Below are positions 35,044-44,538 of a DNA stretch of 64,000 bases, one piece after another. The notes under the pieces are model-generated. The model was not told the origin of the DNA. It was given only the letters and a program-made list of their open reading frames with translations, and made no database searches. The DNA comes from Methanoregula sp. (GTDB lineage Archaea; Halobacteriota; Methanomicrobia; Methanomicrobiales; Methanospirillaceae). Made by a program: the position numbers and the translations under genes. The stretch spans positions 1 through 64,000 of the forward strand of contig NZ_JALOCH010000008.1 in assembly GCF_023227875.1 (NCBI RefSeq). The letters run 5' to 3'. Each line of letters begins with the position of its first letter. The stretch's first letter is position 1.

Positions 35044-36310
35044 AACCGTTGCACCGCTTGTGATTGCCGGAGTAAGCCACCACACCGCGAACGTGACCAC
35101 GATCGAGGCGTTCCGGTTCGCAGATGAGGAGGCGTTCCTTACCACAGCACGCGACCGGTTCCCCGGTGTCATCATCCTCCAGACCTGCAACCGCGTGGAG
35201 GTGATGGTGGAAGGCGACGAGGCCGGCCTCCGCAGGTTCCTGGAAGAGCAGGGCCGCAGGGACTTTTTTGTCCACGAAAGTGCCGGTGCCCTCCGCCACC
35301 TCTTTGCCCTCGCGTCCGGCATCGACTCGATGATCGTGGGCGAGGACCAGATCATAGGGCAGCTCAAGAAGGCACTCTCGGATGCGCAGGAAGCGAATAC
35401 CGCGAGCCCGTTCCTTGAGACCTGCATCAACAAGGCGGTCCATGTCGGGGTCGAAATCCGGCGCCGGACGCTCATCAACCGGGGCTCGGTCTCGGTCGGC
35501 TCCGCAGCCGTCCGCCTGGCCGAGGCGGAGATCGGCACCCTTGCCGGCAAGCACATCCTTGTTGTTGGCAGCGGCGAGATAGGGCTCCTTGTCGCCCAGG
35601 CGCTTGCGGCAAAACACCTGACCGCGATGTACGTGGCGAACCGGACCTACAAGCGGGCCGAGATCCTTGCCGGCAAGATCGGCGGGAAAGCGGTGAAGTT
35701 TGACGAACTCTACCACTACATCACGCTCTCGGATGTCGTGATCTCCTGCACCGCCGCCCCGCATGCAGTCATAAAAAGAACGGAGCTCGCCCATGCCATG
35801 CGGGAGCGCTGCTGGCCACCCGAGGGGCACCCCCGCCCCCTCATCCTTGTCGACATCGCCCAGCCCCGGGACGTGGAGGACGGCGCAGGGACTGTTGACG
35901 GTGTCCGGCTCTATACCATCGATGACCTGCGGTCCGTGAACGAGCAGACCATGAGCACCCGGAAGGCCGAGGCGGACCGGGCGCACGGATTTGTTGAGGC
36001 CGAGCTCGCCCTCTTCCTCCGGCACCTGAACCGCAGGACCGCGGACGAATACCTTGCCACGCTCCATACCTGGGCCGAGTCCGTCCGGGTCCGGGAGCGT
36101 GAACGTGCCCTTGTCCGGCTCGGCTGTACAGATGAGAAAACCGCTGGGGTGGTTGATGACTTAACCCGCGTCCTCACAAAGAAACTTTTAACGGACGCGA
36201 CCTTCTCCATTCGCACCAGTGCCGAAGTGGGTGACATCGCCGCTGCCGAGGCGCTCGTGAACGCGATCACGAAAGGCGACCCTATTGAAGGAAATCCTCC
36301 GCAAGAATAA
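35036..36310 (+). CDS. hemA: Glutamyl-tRNA reductase
   Basis: 424 residues. It reduces glutamyl-tRNA(Glu) with NADPH to glutamate-1-semialdehyde, first step of tetrapyrrole synthesis. The N-terminus has GVSHHTANVTTIEAFRF and the catalytic Cys motif LQTCNRVEV; GIDSMIVGEDQIIGQLK is the family signature, and VVGSGEIGLLVAQALA is the NADPH fold. The C-terminal dimerisation helix is present. The start at ATG 35036 gives the usual N-terminus MAETVAPLVIAG; the frame upstream overlaps the previous gene. Co-directional with the precorrin-2 dehydrogenase. Confidence 0.97.
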   Translation: MAETVAPLVIAGVSHHTANVTTIEAFRFADEEAFLTTARDRFPGVIILQTCNRVEVMVEGDEAGLRRFLEEQGRRDFFVHESAGALRHLFALASGIDSMIVGEDQIIGQLKKALSDAQEANTASPFLETCINKAVHVGVEIRRRTLINRGSVSVGSAAVRLAEAEIGTLAGKHILVVGSGEIGLLVAQALAAKHLTAMYVANRTYKRAEILAGKIGGKAVKFDELYHYITLSDVVISCTAAPHAVIKRTELAHAMRERCWPPEGHPRPLILVDIAQPRDVEDGAGTVDGVRLYTIDDLRSVNEQTMSTRKAEADRAHGFVEAELALFLRHLNRRTADEYLATLHTWAESVRVRERERALVRLGCTDEKTAGVVDDLTRVLTKKLLTDATFSIRTSAEVGDIAAAEALVNAITKGDPIEGNPPQE

Positions 36311-36381
36311 TCCACGTCCGGATCAGTCCGGAATTTTTTTTTTAAAAAAAGGAATCCCGGTCAGGGAATCGGCGAGATTCG

Positions 36382-36490
36382 CGTGGTTCATTAAAACCAC
36401 GAGAAGGAGTAGATTCCCATCAGGGAATCTTCGGGATGCTGAGGGTTATCAGACCCGAAGCAAAAGAAGATCCCATTTATGGGATCTTCT
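36382..36490. repeat. Three consecutive perfect hairpins after hemA
   Basis: In the convergent gap between hemA and a lipoprotein gene: CGTGGTT/AACCACG at 36382-36401 (loop 6), AGATTCCC/GGGAATCT at 36411-36430 (loop ATCA) and AGAAGATCCCAT/ATGGGATCTTCT at 36465-36490 (12 bp, 2-nt spacer). The last one overlaps the stop codon of the minus-strand gene. They could act as terminators or 3'-end processing signals. Confidence 0.7.
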
Positions 36491-37172
36491 GATATGCCTT
36501 CTGTGCGATAGCGATCGCTGCCTTGTCGTCCACGACCGGCCCGCTCATCCGGATCACTTCAAGAGTCGTTCCTTTGGAGAAGACGATCTCGACAAAATCC
36601 TGCCCGAGGGTATTCTGGTCCGCATTCTCTATCGTGAGCCCTGTTGCAGAAAGGGGGACGGAGGTCCCGGAGGCGGTTGTCACGGCCGGGGGCAGACCCG
36701 GGTTCCGGACACCCGCGGCAAATCCCCGGTAGTTCTCACCCAGCCCTGACAGCCGGAGGTCCGTATACACGAGGTCGCTGTAGGAGCGGTCTGTCCTGTT
36801 GATATACTCAATGATATCCGGCATGTTGCTCTCCGGGTAGGTGGCGAGAGACTGGAGGACGACAAACGGGGATTTCCCCGGGACCTCTTTTGTATCCGTG
36901 TACTCCACAACATACCCGGCCCGCCAGCCGAGGGTTTTGGCAAGGCTTCCCATTTCTGTTGCGTTCTTTTGCCGGGTCACTGTCAGGACATAGCCTTCCG
37001 GGAGATCGGTGCGGTCGAGGGAAAGCGAAGAAAGTGAGGTGGCCGGCGAGTACGTGGCCGTTGCGGCAGGAACCGGTGTTGCGGGTGCGCTCGTGTCTGT
37101 AGTAGTACATCCGGCAATGGCAAGTGCAGCACACACGAGCAGCGCGAGGATGAGGGAGCCGTGATTGTTCAT
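36477..37172 (-). CDS. Lipoprotein of unknown function
   Basis: 231 residues. A signal peptide with lipobox LAIAGC near residue 21 is followed by a Thr/Pro/Ala linker and a globular domain with alternating hydrophobic residues. No family recognised. It reads opposite to the tetrapyrrole genes and splits hemA from hemB. Composition and codon use look like the neighbours, so recent insertion is not obvious. Confidence 0.8.
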   Translation of the reverse strand: MNNHGSLILALLVCAALAIAGCTTTDTSAPATPVPAATATYSPATSLSSLSLDRTDLPEGYVLTVTRQKNATEMGSLAKTLGWRAGYVVEYTDTKEVPGKSPFVVLQSLATYPESNMPDIIEYINRTDRSYSDLVYTDLRLSGLGENYRGFAAGVRNPGLPPAVTTASGTSVPLSATGLTIENADQNTLGQDFVEIVFSKGTTLEVIRMSGPVVDDKAAIAIAQKAYQKIP

Positions 37173-37240
37173 ACTATCCGGTCAATCCGACCGGAAGAAA
37201 AAGATTGTGCAGAGGGGACAACGTACCCGCAGATACCGCA

Positions 37241-37483
37241 TTACGGTTGTTCCCGTTCTGTGCCCCGGATACAATAATACCTGTGTTTCAGGCCAAGGGC
37301 CCGGGTGACCGGACATGCAGCACAGAGGCACTCCTTTTTCTCAAATGTGCAGGTCGGGCTCCTGCCGATCACGCAGAAGAGCAGGGCATCATCCGCCCGC
37401 ATACACTCATTGCAGGTCGGACACGGATCGCAGATGCACATCTTCCGGTACTGGTCAATGACGGCCTGCCGGTTTTTGTTCAT
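37241..37483 (-). CDS. DUF2769-like Cys-rich protein
   Basis: 80 residues with Cys clusters: CICDPCPTCNEC, an FC, a TC and CLCAACPV, ending YYC. This pattern matches methanogen DUF2769 proteins, which probably bind zinc or an Fe-S cluster; function unknown. The start at 37481-37483 gives MNKNRQAVIDQYRKM and follows GGGGA by seven bases. Divergent from hemB. Confidence 0.8.
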   Translation of the reverse strand: MNKNRQAVIDQYRKMCICDPCPTCNECMRADDALLFCVIGRSPTCTFEKKECLCAACPVTRALGLKHRYYCIRGTEREQP

Positions 37484-37624
37484 ACCATTTCCCCATCCCC
37501 CGTGCCGGAGACACGGACCGATAGTAGTCTCTCTCATACTCCATGATAATTAAACCATACACGCCCGCGGATACTGCATCCATAAATACGATGGATCTCA
37601 AAAAATGTATTCAACCAATAACAG

Positions 37625-38623
37625 GTGGTGGCACACACGAGTATCTTTCCCAAACGCCGGATGAGGCGGACACGCTCACGGAATATCCAGCCGCTCCTGC
37701 GCGAGTGCAGCCTCTCGAAGAACGACCTGATCGCCCCCCTGTTCGTTGATGAACAGATCACCACCCCCAAGCCCATCGAGGCAATGCCCGGCCAGTTCCG
37801 ATACCCGGTCAACGGTATTGCCGGTGCAGCATCGGCGCTCTGGAAGAAAGGGATACGGGCGATCCTCCTCTTCGGCATCCCGAAAGACAAGGACCCGGAA
37901 GCAAAGTCCGCGTATGATCCGGAGGGCGTCGTGCAGCAGGCGGTCCGGCGGGTCAAGGAAGACGTGCCGGGGATGGTCATCATCACAGATGTCTGTGCCT
38001 GTGAGTACACCGACCACGGCCACTGCGGGATCATCGGGAAGACCCGGGGCGGCACGGACCTGCTCAACGATGCATCGCTCGTGCTGATGGACCGGATCGC
38101 GCTCAGCCACGCGGAGGCCGGCGCCGATATTGTTGCCCCCTCCTGCATGCTGGACGGGATGGTCGGATCCATCCGGACGGCGCTGGACGAAGCCGGTTAT
38201 GACGAAGTCCTGATCATGTCCTATTCCACCAAGTTCTCGTCTGCACTGTACGGCCCGTTCCGGGAAGCAGCGGACTCCGGGTTCTCGTTTGGCGACCGCT
38301 CGACCTACCAGATCAATCCCGGGAACAGCCGCGAGGCATTCCTCGAATCGCAGATGGACGCGGACGAAGGGGCAGACATCCTGATGGTGAAGCCGGCGGG
38401 GTTCTACCTTGACGTGCTCTCGGAAGTCGCAACAATCGGGCTGCCGGTCGCCGCGTACCAGGTGAGTGGGGAATACTCGATGATCAAGGGCGCCGCCGCG
38501 AACGGCTGGCTGAAAGAGAAAGAGACGATCCTCGAGAGCCTCACCTGCATCAAACGGGCCGGGGCGGATCTCATCATCACCTATTTTGCGGGCGAGGTTG
38601 CCGGGTGGCTCGATGAAGCATAA
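37625..38623 (+). CDS. hemB: Delta-aminolevulinic acid dehydratase (porphobilinogen synthase)
   Basis: 332 residues. It condenses two 5-aminolevulinate molecules to porphobilinogen. The beginning IFPKRRMRRTRSRNIQPLL is typical; zinc-site Cys are in DVCACEYTDHGHCG; the two active-site Lys are in MSYSTKFSSALYGPF and ADILMVKPAG. GTG 37625 or the GTG three bases later is the likely start; both follow a weak site. The TATA-like CCATAAATAC at 37581 could drive hemB. Its end overlaps hemL by 11 bases. Confidence 0.97.
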   Translation: MVAHTSIFPKRRMRRTRSRNIQPLLRECSLSKNDLIAPLFVDEQITTPKPIEAMPGQFRYPVNGIAGAASALWKKGIRAILLFGIPKDKDPEAKSAYDPEGVVQQAVRRVKEDVPGMVIITDVCACEYTDHGHCGIIGKTRGGTDLLNDASLVLMDRIALSHAEAGADIVAPSCMLDGMVGSIRTALDEAGYDEVLIMSYSTKFSSALYGPFREAADSGFSFGDRSTYQINPGNSREAFLESQMDADEGADILMVKPAGFYLDVLSEVATIGLPVAAYQVSGEYSMIKGAAANGWLKEKETILESLTCIKRAGADLIITYFAGEVAGWLDEA

Positions 38624-39863
38624 TGCAAGCAGCGATCTTTTCGAGCTCGCAAAGACCCTGATGCCCGGCGGCGTCAGCAGCCCGGTCCGTGCGATCAAAC
38701 CGTACCCGTTCTACACGGAACTGGCGGAAGGTTCGCATATCCGGACCGTTGACGGCACCGAGCTCCTCGACTGCTGTATGGCCTACGGCCCGCTGATCCT
38801 CGGTCATGCACGCCCGACAATCCGCAATGCGATCGAAGACCAGCTCGGCCGTGGCTGGCTGTACGGCACGCCCACGCCGCTCGAGCCGGCCTACGCGAAA
38901 CGGATCACCGGTGACCACCCGGGCATGGACATGGTCCGGTTCGTTTCAAGTGGTTCGGAAGCAACGATGGCCGCGATCCGGCTCGCACGCGGTTTTACCG
39001 GGAAAAAAGATATCGTGAAGATTGAGGGCGGGTTCCATGGTGCGCATGACGCGGTGCTCGTGAAGGCCGGGTCCGGCGCAACCACGATGGGCGTCCCGGA
39101 CTCCGCCGGTGTCCTCGCCGATCTCGTGGCCCATACCCGGCAGGTTCCCTTCAATGATCCCGAAGCGCTGGAGGCCATGCTCTCGGCAAACAAGGACATC
39201 GCCGCCCTCATCATTGAACCAGTGCAGGGCAATGTCGGCCCCATCCTCCCGCAGGACAACTATCTCCGCGATATCAGGGAAATCACGAAAGCCCATGACG
39301 TGCTCCTCATCTTCGATGAAGTGATCACCGGCTACCGCGTCGGTATCGGCGGGGCACAGGTGAAGTACGGGGTAAAACCCGATCTCACCACGCTCGGCAA
39401 GATCATCGGCGGCGGCCTGCCCATCGGGGCCTTCGGTGGCCGGCGGGAGATCATGGAGATGGTGGCACCGCAGGGCCCGGTATACCAGGCCGGGACGTAC
39501 TCCGGCAACCCCCTCTCGCTCGCGGCCGGCATGGCAACGATCGAATGGCTCCATGCGAAACCGGAATTATACCGCGAGCTTGACGACAAGACGCGGGCGC
39601 TTGAGGAATCGCTGGACAGGAACGACCGGGGCTCGTTTATCCGGCTCGGCTCGATGTTCAAGTACTTCTTCCGCAGCAGCCCGCCACAGAACTACCGGGA
39701 AGTAAAGGAGTGCGACACGGCCGCGTTTAACACGTTCTGGAAGAAGATGCTGGACGCCGGGGTCTTCCTGCCACCCTCGCAGTTCGAGACCAACTTCCTT
39801 TCCGCAGCGCACACCGACCACGATCTCACTGCCCTGGCACAGGCGTACAGAACATGTCGATAA
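38613..39863 (+). CDS. hemL: Glutamate-1-semialdehyde 2,1-aminomutase
   Basis: 416 residues. A PLP enzyme that turns glutamate-1-semialdehyde into 5-aminolevulinate. The N-terminus has LMPGGVSSPVRAIKPYPFY; the PLP region has LLIFDEVITGYRVGIGGAQ and the PLP Lys motif TTLGKIIGGGLPIGAFGGRR. The start MKHNASS at 38613 fits the family; the longer frame begins in hemB. It overlaps hemC by ten bases. Confidence 0.97.
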   Translation: MKHNASSDLFELAKTLMPGGVSSPVRAIKPYPFYTELAEGSHIRTVDGTELLDCCMAYGPLILGHARPTIRNAIEDQLGRGWLYGTPTPLEPAYAKRITGDHPGMDMVRFVSSGSEATMAAIRLARGFTGKKDIVKIEGGFHGAHDAVLVKAGSGATTMGVPDSAGVLADLVAHTRQVPFNDPEALEAMLSANKDIAALIIEPVQGNVGPILPQDNYLRDIREITKAHDVLLIFDEVITGYRVGIGGAQVKYGVKPDLTTLGKIIGGGLPIGAFGGRREIMEMVAPQGPVYQAGTYSGNPLSLAAGMATIEWLHAKPELYRELDDKTRALEESLDRNDRGSFIRLGSMFKYFFRSSPPQNYREVKECDTAAFNTFWKKMLDAGVFLPPSQFETNFLSAAHTDHDLTALAQAYRTCR

Positions 39864-40738
39864 GGATCGGGACACGGGGGAGCAAGCTTGCCCTCGCACA
39901 GACCGGGACGGTCATAAAGAAGCTGGAATCACTGGATATCGCGGCCGAGAAGATCATCATCAATACGCAGGGCGACACCACCACGCAGGTACCTCTCCAC
40001 GCGATCGGGGGACAGGGCGTGTTCGTCCGGGCGCTCGATGACGCGATCCTTGATGGAACCATTGACTGTGCAGTACACAGCATGAAAGACATCCCGGCGT
40101 ACCGGCCGAGCGGCCTCTTCACCGCCGCGATCCTGAAACGCGACTCGCCGGCCGATTTCATTGCCCACCGGGGCGAACTGGCGAATGTCCGCATCATCGG
40201 GACTTCAAGCACACGGAGACGCGCCCAGCTCCTCCGCCACGACCCGGATATCACGATTAAGGATCTCCGCGGGAACGTGGACACCCGGATCCGGAAGATG
40301 AGTGCCGGCGAATACGATGCAATCATCCTTGCCGAGGCCGGCGTGACCCGGCTCGGGATCCAGATCAAGGGCGAGCCGTTCCCCCCGGAGAAGTTCGTCC
40401 CGTCACCCAACCAGGGCACGATAGCGGTGGTCAGCCGGGCCGACCCTTCACTGATGGAAGTCCTCTCTGCACTCGACCACCCGCAGACCCGGACCGATGT
40501 GCTGATCGAGCGGGCTGTTATGGAGCAGCTGGGCGGGGGCTGTTTCACGCCGCTTGGCATCTACTGCCGGGCCGGCCACCTCATCGCCGAGGTGCTCTCG
40601 CTTGACGGGAAACAGACGGAACGGATCGAGGTCGATGTGACAACTATCGAGCAGGCACGGGCACAGGGCCGCGAGCTGCGGGAAAAGGCGCGGGGCCTTA
40701 TCGACGAGGCATACAGGCAACTGGGGATTACACCATGA
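39854..40738 (+). CDS. hemC: Hydroxymethylbilane synthase (porphobilinogen deaminase)
   Basis: 294 residues. It joins four porphobilinogens into hydroxymethylbilane on a dipyrromethane cofactor. IRIGTRGSKLALAQT, HSMKDIP and LRGNVDTRIRKM are diagnostic; the cofactor Cys is in LGGGCFTPLG near residue 235. It follows hemL in the same operon and its stop overlaps the next start as ATGA. Confidence 0.97.
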   Translation: MSIRIGTRGSKLALAQTGTVIKKLESLDIAAEKIIINTQGDTTTQVPLHAIGGQGVFVRALDDAILDGTIDCAVHSMKDIPAYRPSGLFTAAILKRDSPADFIAHRGELANVRIIGTSSTRRRAQLLRHDPDITIKDLRGNVDTRIRKMSAGEYDAIILAEAGVTRLGIQIKGEPFPPEKFVPSPNQGTIAVVSRADPSLMEVLSALDHPQTRTDVLIERAVMEQLGGGCFTPLGIYCRAGHLIAEVLSLDGKQTERIEVDVTTIEQARAQGRELREKARGLIDEAYRQLGITP

Positions 40739-41493
40739 ACGGAAAAGTGTACCTTGTGGGCTCGGGTCCCGGGACCGGGGGGCTCCTCACGCAGCGGGGA
40801 CGCGAAGTGATCGATGCCGCGGATGTGGTGCTGTTCGACCAGTTACCCGGTGAGGAGATCCTTGCCTCCCTCCCGGCCCGGGCCGAGAAGATTGACTGCG
40901 GCAAGTATGGCAGGAAGCACACGCTCGAACAGGATGAGATCGAAGCACTGATGGTCGACCGTGCGAAGAAGGGGAACGTCGTGGTCCGGCTCAAGGGCGG
41001 CGACCCGTTCCTGTTCGGCCGGGGCGGCGAGGAACTCGAGACCGTCCGGGTCGCGGGGATTCCTGTCGAGATGGTCCCCGGGATCTCCAGCGCCCTTGCC
41101 GTCCCCGCATCGGTCGGGATCCCGCTCACCCACCGTAAATATGCCTCGCAGGTCACAATCCTGACCGGCAACGAGGACCCGACGAAGGCAGAGCCGGCCC
41201 TTGACTGGGAACTGCTGGCAAAGAGCCGCGGGACGATCGTCATCCTTATGGGTGTTGCTAACCTTGGGAAGATTGCAGCAGTACTGGTGAAACATGGAAA
41301 ATCCGACACAACCCCGGTCGCCATCATCGAGCGGGGCCTGCGTAAGGACCGGCGGGTTACTGCCGGCACCCTTGCCACGATTGCCGGTAAAGCAAAGAAG
41401 GCCGGTGTAAAACCCCCGGCCGTGATCGTAATCGGGGATGTTGTGAACCTGTATGACCCGGCACTGCCGGACCTGATACCGTTTGAGGGATGA
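40735..41493 (+). CDS. cobA: Uroporphyrinogen-III C-methyltransferase
   Basis: 252 residues. It uses two S-adenosylmethionine molecules to methylate uroporphyrinogen III to precorrin-2. VYLVGSGPGTGGLLTQRG, VVRLKGGDPFLFGRGGEE, VPGISSALAVPA and the C-terminal VIVIGDVV identify the family. It lacks fused HemD or dehydrogenase domains. The substrate requires uroporphyrinogen-III synthase (HemD), not encoded in this window. ATGA overlaps on both sides show translational coupling. Confidence 0.97.
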   Translation: MNGKVYLVGSGPGTGGLLTQRGREVIDAADVVLFDQLPGEEILASLPARAEKIDCGKYGRKHTLEQDEIEALMVDRAKKGNVVVRLKGGDPFLFGRGGEELETVRVAGIPVEMVPGISSALAVPASVGIPLTHRKYASQVTILTGNEDPTKAEPALDWELLAKSRGTIVILMGVANLGKIAAVLVKHGKSDTTPVAIIERGLRKDRRVTAGTLATIAGKAKKAGVKPPAVIVIGDVVNLYDPALPDLIPFEG

Positions 41494-41999
41494 AAATGGA
41501 TATTATTGGCCCTGTCGAAAAGTTTGAAAAGATAGTCTATGCTGCGCTGATGATCATGCTCATAGTGGTTGTTATAGCCGCAATTGTCGATCTCCTCGTG
41601 TTCCTCTTCAAATCCCTGTGGATTGACTCCCCCTACCTCCTGGAATCCCACGAAATGCTCCTGGTGCTCGGTGCATTCCTGCTGGTGCTCATCGGCGTCG
41701 AGCTGCTTGATACGATCAAGGCATACTTCCGCGAGAACACGATTCACGTGGAGATCGTTGTCCTGCTTGCGATCATCGCGGTGGCCCGTAAAGTGATCCT
41801 TCTCGATCCCACCACGTATACAACGACCATGGTAGACGGCAAAACGTTAACCACCACTGCAGCCATGAGCGGTTATGAGTTTGGCATTGAAATGATGGGG
41901 ATCGGTGTGATCCTGGTCTGTCTTGCTGCAGGCTATTACCTGATCAAGAGGGCCGGGATCGTGATCGGTCCCGGCAGGATCGGCAGGAAAGAAGAGTAA
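41490..41999 (+). CDS. PsiE-like membrane protein
   Basis: 169 residues with four hydrophobic segments; SHEMLLVLGAFLLVLIGVEL and ENTIHVEIVVLLAIIAVARK match the phosphate-starvation-inducible PsiE family. Function unknown. The ATG overlaps the cobA stop, but a start at 41496 (MDIIGP) is also possible. It may be co-transcribed without sharing a pathway. Confidence 0.8.
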   Translation: MKMDIIGPVEKFEKIVYAALMIMLIVVVIAAIVDLLVFLFKSLWIDSPYLLESHEMLLVLGAFLLVLIGVELLDTIKAYFRENTIHVEIVVLLAIIAVARKVILLDPTTYTTTMVDGKTLTTTAAMSGYEFGIEMMGIGVILVCLAAGYYLIKRAGIVIGPGRIGRKEE

Positions 42000-42220
42000 T
42001 CTGTCGGGAGACCGGCATTCTCTCATCCCGGAAAACAATACCCGGTCATACCAGTTCCCTTTTTTCTTAAACGGTTAACAACGTATCATCTGCACGTAAG
42101 AGTACAGCGGTGCCGGATCATTGGTCCTGCATTCCCCCCGAGGTGTGATAACTCCTGAAGTGAATGTTACACTCATGAGATATCGCAAAAAAAAGGTGGG
42201 TGTAGCTCCCCCATCATGGT

Positions 42221-43021
42221 TTAACCAGGTGATAGAGGGTTCTTCGCCATCGCTGCGTCCTGTTCATCGAAATAAGTCTCCAGGAAGACCAGCGACTCCA
42301 GGTCAACATCGGCATACGCATCCGGCCCGAACTCGAACGGGTTGTCCATGTCATGGATCAGGAGTAACAGTCCGATGAGCATGGTGCAGACGATTGCAAA
42401 GATTGTCGTACTCTCAAACATATTGTCCAGATGAATGAAGAGCATGAGCAGGATGACCCCCCCGGTCGCGAGCTCGGCAAGGGCGTACGCAGCAGGGATG
42501 AAATCGGTCCGTATGATCACCTCAATCCGGTTGCAGATCCTGTCGATTGACCCCATCTCGTTCCTGAGTTTTGCGATCAGCGGTGGCGCCACGTTCAGGA
42601 ACGAGAGGGTCCGCACATCGTTGTTGAGAACATCCATGGCTCGGTTGACCTCCCCAAGGCTGAACCGGTTCTCCCGCAGGCCGTCACGGATCGTGCGGTG
42701 GAGGTCACGGAGGTGCTGCCGGAAGACCCGGGCCGGGGCTTCATCGTTAAGCGGAAGGACACAGCTGTCATTGTACAGTGCTTTCAGTGCCGATGCAAGA
42801 TCACTGCCTGCTTTCTCGCTTTCCTTGAAATCGGTGAATGTGCCGGTGAAGATAATCGCTATCGTGAAAATAGCGCCGGTGATAAAGGCCCCTACAACCC
42901 TGTTGACGGGTATGATATCGTAGCCGGCAAGATCGATAGCAGTCCTCAGGAAAAGGAGGGCGAGCATAATCAGGAGGGCCTTGAACATGAGGCCCCATTT
43001 CCTTTTGAATTCTGGCTCCAT
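42221..43021 (-). CDS. Bestrophin-like (DUF4239-type) membrane protein
   Basis: 266 residues with two N-terminal hydrophobic segments (MFKALLIMLALLFLRTAIDL and VVGAFITGAIFTIAIIFTGT), a charged helical middle and two later ones (GGVILLMLFIHL and FAIVCTMLIGLLLLIHDMDN), then DNPFEF and an acidic tail. This layout, and the DMDNPFEF end, resemble the bestrophin-like DUF4239 family, proposed anion channels. ATG 43019-43021 gives MEPEFKRK; the longer frame lacks support. Confidence 0.75.
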   Translation of the reverse strand: MEPEFKRKWGLMFKALLIMLALLFLRTAIDLAGYDIIPVNRVVGAFITGAIFTIAIIFTGTFTDFKESEKAGSDLASALKALYNDSCVLPLNDEAPARVFRQHLRDLHRTIRDGLRENRFSLGEVNRAMDVLNNDVRTLSFLNVAPPLIAKLRNEMGSIDRICNRIEVIIRTDFIPAAYALAELATGGVILLMLFIHLDNMFESTTIFAIVCTMLIGLLLLIHDMDNPFEFGPDAYADVDLESLVFLETYFDEQDAAMAKNPLSPG

Positions 43022-43094
43022 GGTAATCTCTTCACCGTACGGGATTAAAAAGAGGGCGATATATATATCAGGTCCCGGGTTCCGCATCCGCCGG

Positions 43095-44342
43095 TCAGGC
43101 CGGTTTTTCCATCATTTTTTTCCAGATCGCCAACGCCGCGAGATACCCGGTCGAAAACGCGGCCTGCAGGTTGTAACCGCCAGTGTCGCCATCGATGTCC
43201 AGCACTTCCCCGGCAAAGAATAGGCCGGGCACGATCCTGGATTCCATCGTCTTCTGGCTGACGTGGTCGAGCGCAACGCCGCCCCGGGTTGCCATCGCAA
43301 CCGAAAACTCACCGAGCCGTTCAACAACCAGCGGGAATTCCGTGCAGTTCGTCACGAGCCGGTTCCGTTGTTCTGCCGAAAAGTGGGCGCACTTCAGCTC
43401 CTCCGGAATGCCGGAGAGTTTCAGCAGTTTCCGGTTCAGCCGCTCCGGGATCGGGTACTTTGCAAGGATCGTGCTCACCTGCCAGCCGGTGTTCCCGGCG
43501 GCACGCTTCGCGATGTCGGCGGCAAATTCCTCGCGCCGCATTTCACCGACAAACGAGAGCCGGACCTGATCGCCGGGCTGTATGTCCCGCGAGGCGTCAA
43601 GGATCCCCGGGCCGGAGAGGCCGAGGTGAGTGAAGAGGACATCGCCGGTATGGTCCGCGAGTTTCTTCCCGCCACGCCAGACCGAGAAACGCATCCGCTC
43701 GAACGAGATCCCGGCAAGGCCCGCGAACGGGAACGGGCGGACCAGCAGCGGGGCAAGGGCCGGTGCGATCTCCGTCACCGGCTGGCCGAGCGCTTCCGCA
43801 AAACGGTACCCGTCCCCGGTTGTCCCGCATTTCGGGTACGAGGCACCCCCGGTGGTGATGACAAGGATTCCTGAATGATACTGCCCTGTACGGGTCGTGG
43901 TCGTGAACGTCCCGCCCCCATGGGACACGGTCTCCACCGGCTCGCTGCACCGGATGGTCACCCCATGTTTTTTGCATTCTGCAAGGAGGAGCGTGAGCAC
44001 ATCCTCCGAACGCCGGGTCCCCGGGAAGACCTTCCCGGAATCCTCCGTCATCATCGCAAGCCCCCTGCTTTCAAAAAATGTAACAAGATCGCGGTTGGTG
44101 AACGACATCAGGGCAGGTTTGACAAATCTGCCATGGTCGCCGTAATGGGTGACGAACTCCCGGATCTCCCCGTCATGCGTGAGGTTGCACTGCCCTGAAC
44201 CGGCCAGCAGGAGCTTGGCGCCCGGCTTTTCATTCTTCTCAAGCAGGAGGACCCGGCAGCCGGCACCGGCAGCATGGATCGCGCAGAAGAGCCCGGCCGG
44301 CCCGGCACCTGCCACCACCACGTCTGCTTCCACATTTATCAC
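43095..44342 (-). CDS. HI0933/YhiN-family flavoprotein
   Basis: 415 residues. The N-terminal FAD-binding motif VVVAGAGPAGLFCAIHAAGA is followed by EKNEKPGAKLLLAGSGQCNL, the family signature. TGGASYPKCGTTGDGYRFA and the C-terminal FFAGEVLDIDGDTGGYNLQA are also typical. Role of the family is unclear; it is annotated as an aminoacetone oxidase or BaiN-like reductase, neither certain here. Confidence 0.93.
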   Translation of the reverse strand: MINVEADVVVAGAGPAGLFCAIHAAGAGCRVLLLEKNEKPGAKLLLAGSGQCNLTHDGEIREFVTHYGDHGRFVKPALMSFTNRDLVTFFESRGLAMMTEDSGKVFPGTRRSEDVLTLLLAECKKHGVTIRCSEPVETVSHGGGTFTTTTRTGQYHSGILVITTGGASYPKCGTTGDGYRFAEALGQPVTEIAPALAPLLVRPFPFAGLAGISFERMRFSVWRGGKKLADHTGDVLFTHLGLSGPGILDASRDIQPGDQVRLSFVGEMRREEFAADIAKRAAGNTGWQVSTILAKYPIPERLNRKLLKLSGIPEELKCAHFSAEQRNRLVTNCTEFPLVVERLGEFSVAMATRGGVALDHVSQKTMESRIVPGLFFAGEVLDIDGDTGGYNLQAAFSTGYLAALAIWKKMMEKPA

Positions 44343-44538
44343 TCCTACAGATCAATGCCGGTGCATAGCAGATGAACTGTTCCCCCGGCAACAGTGCGCG
44401 GTTTGAGATCTTCACCCCCCGGGTTATTTCCGGTCCGGGGATACATCCCGCCAGGGACCCGCCACCGGCTGACGCGCCCATGTGCAGTTTTTTATTGCGA
44501 CTGTGCCTACAGCAGATCACTGCATAACCGGTGCCCCC

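Noticed and set aside
42121..42378. An 85-codon plus-strand frame after the PsiE-like gene
   Set aside because: Its second half is antisense to the bestrophin-like gene and the first half has no start signals.
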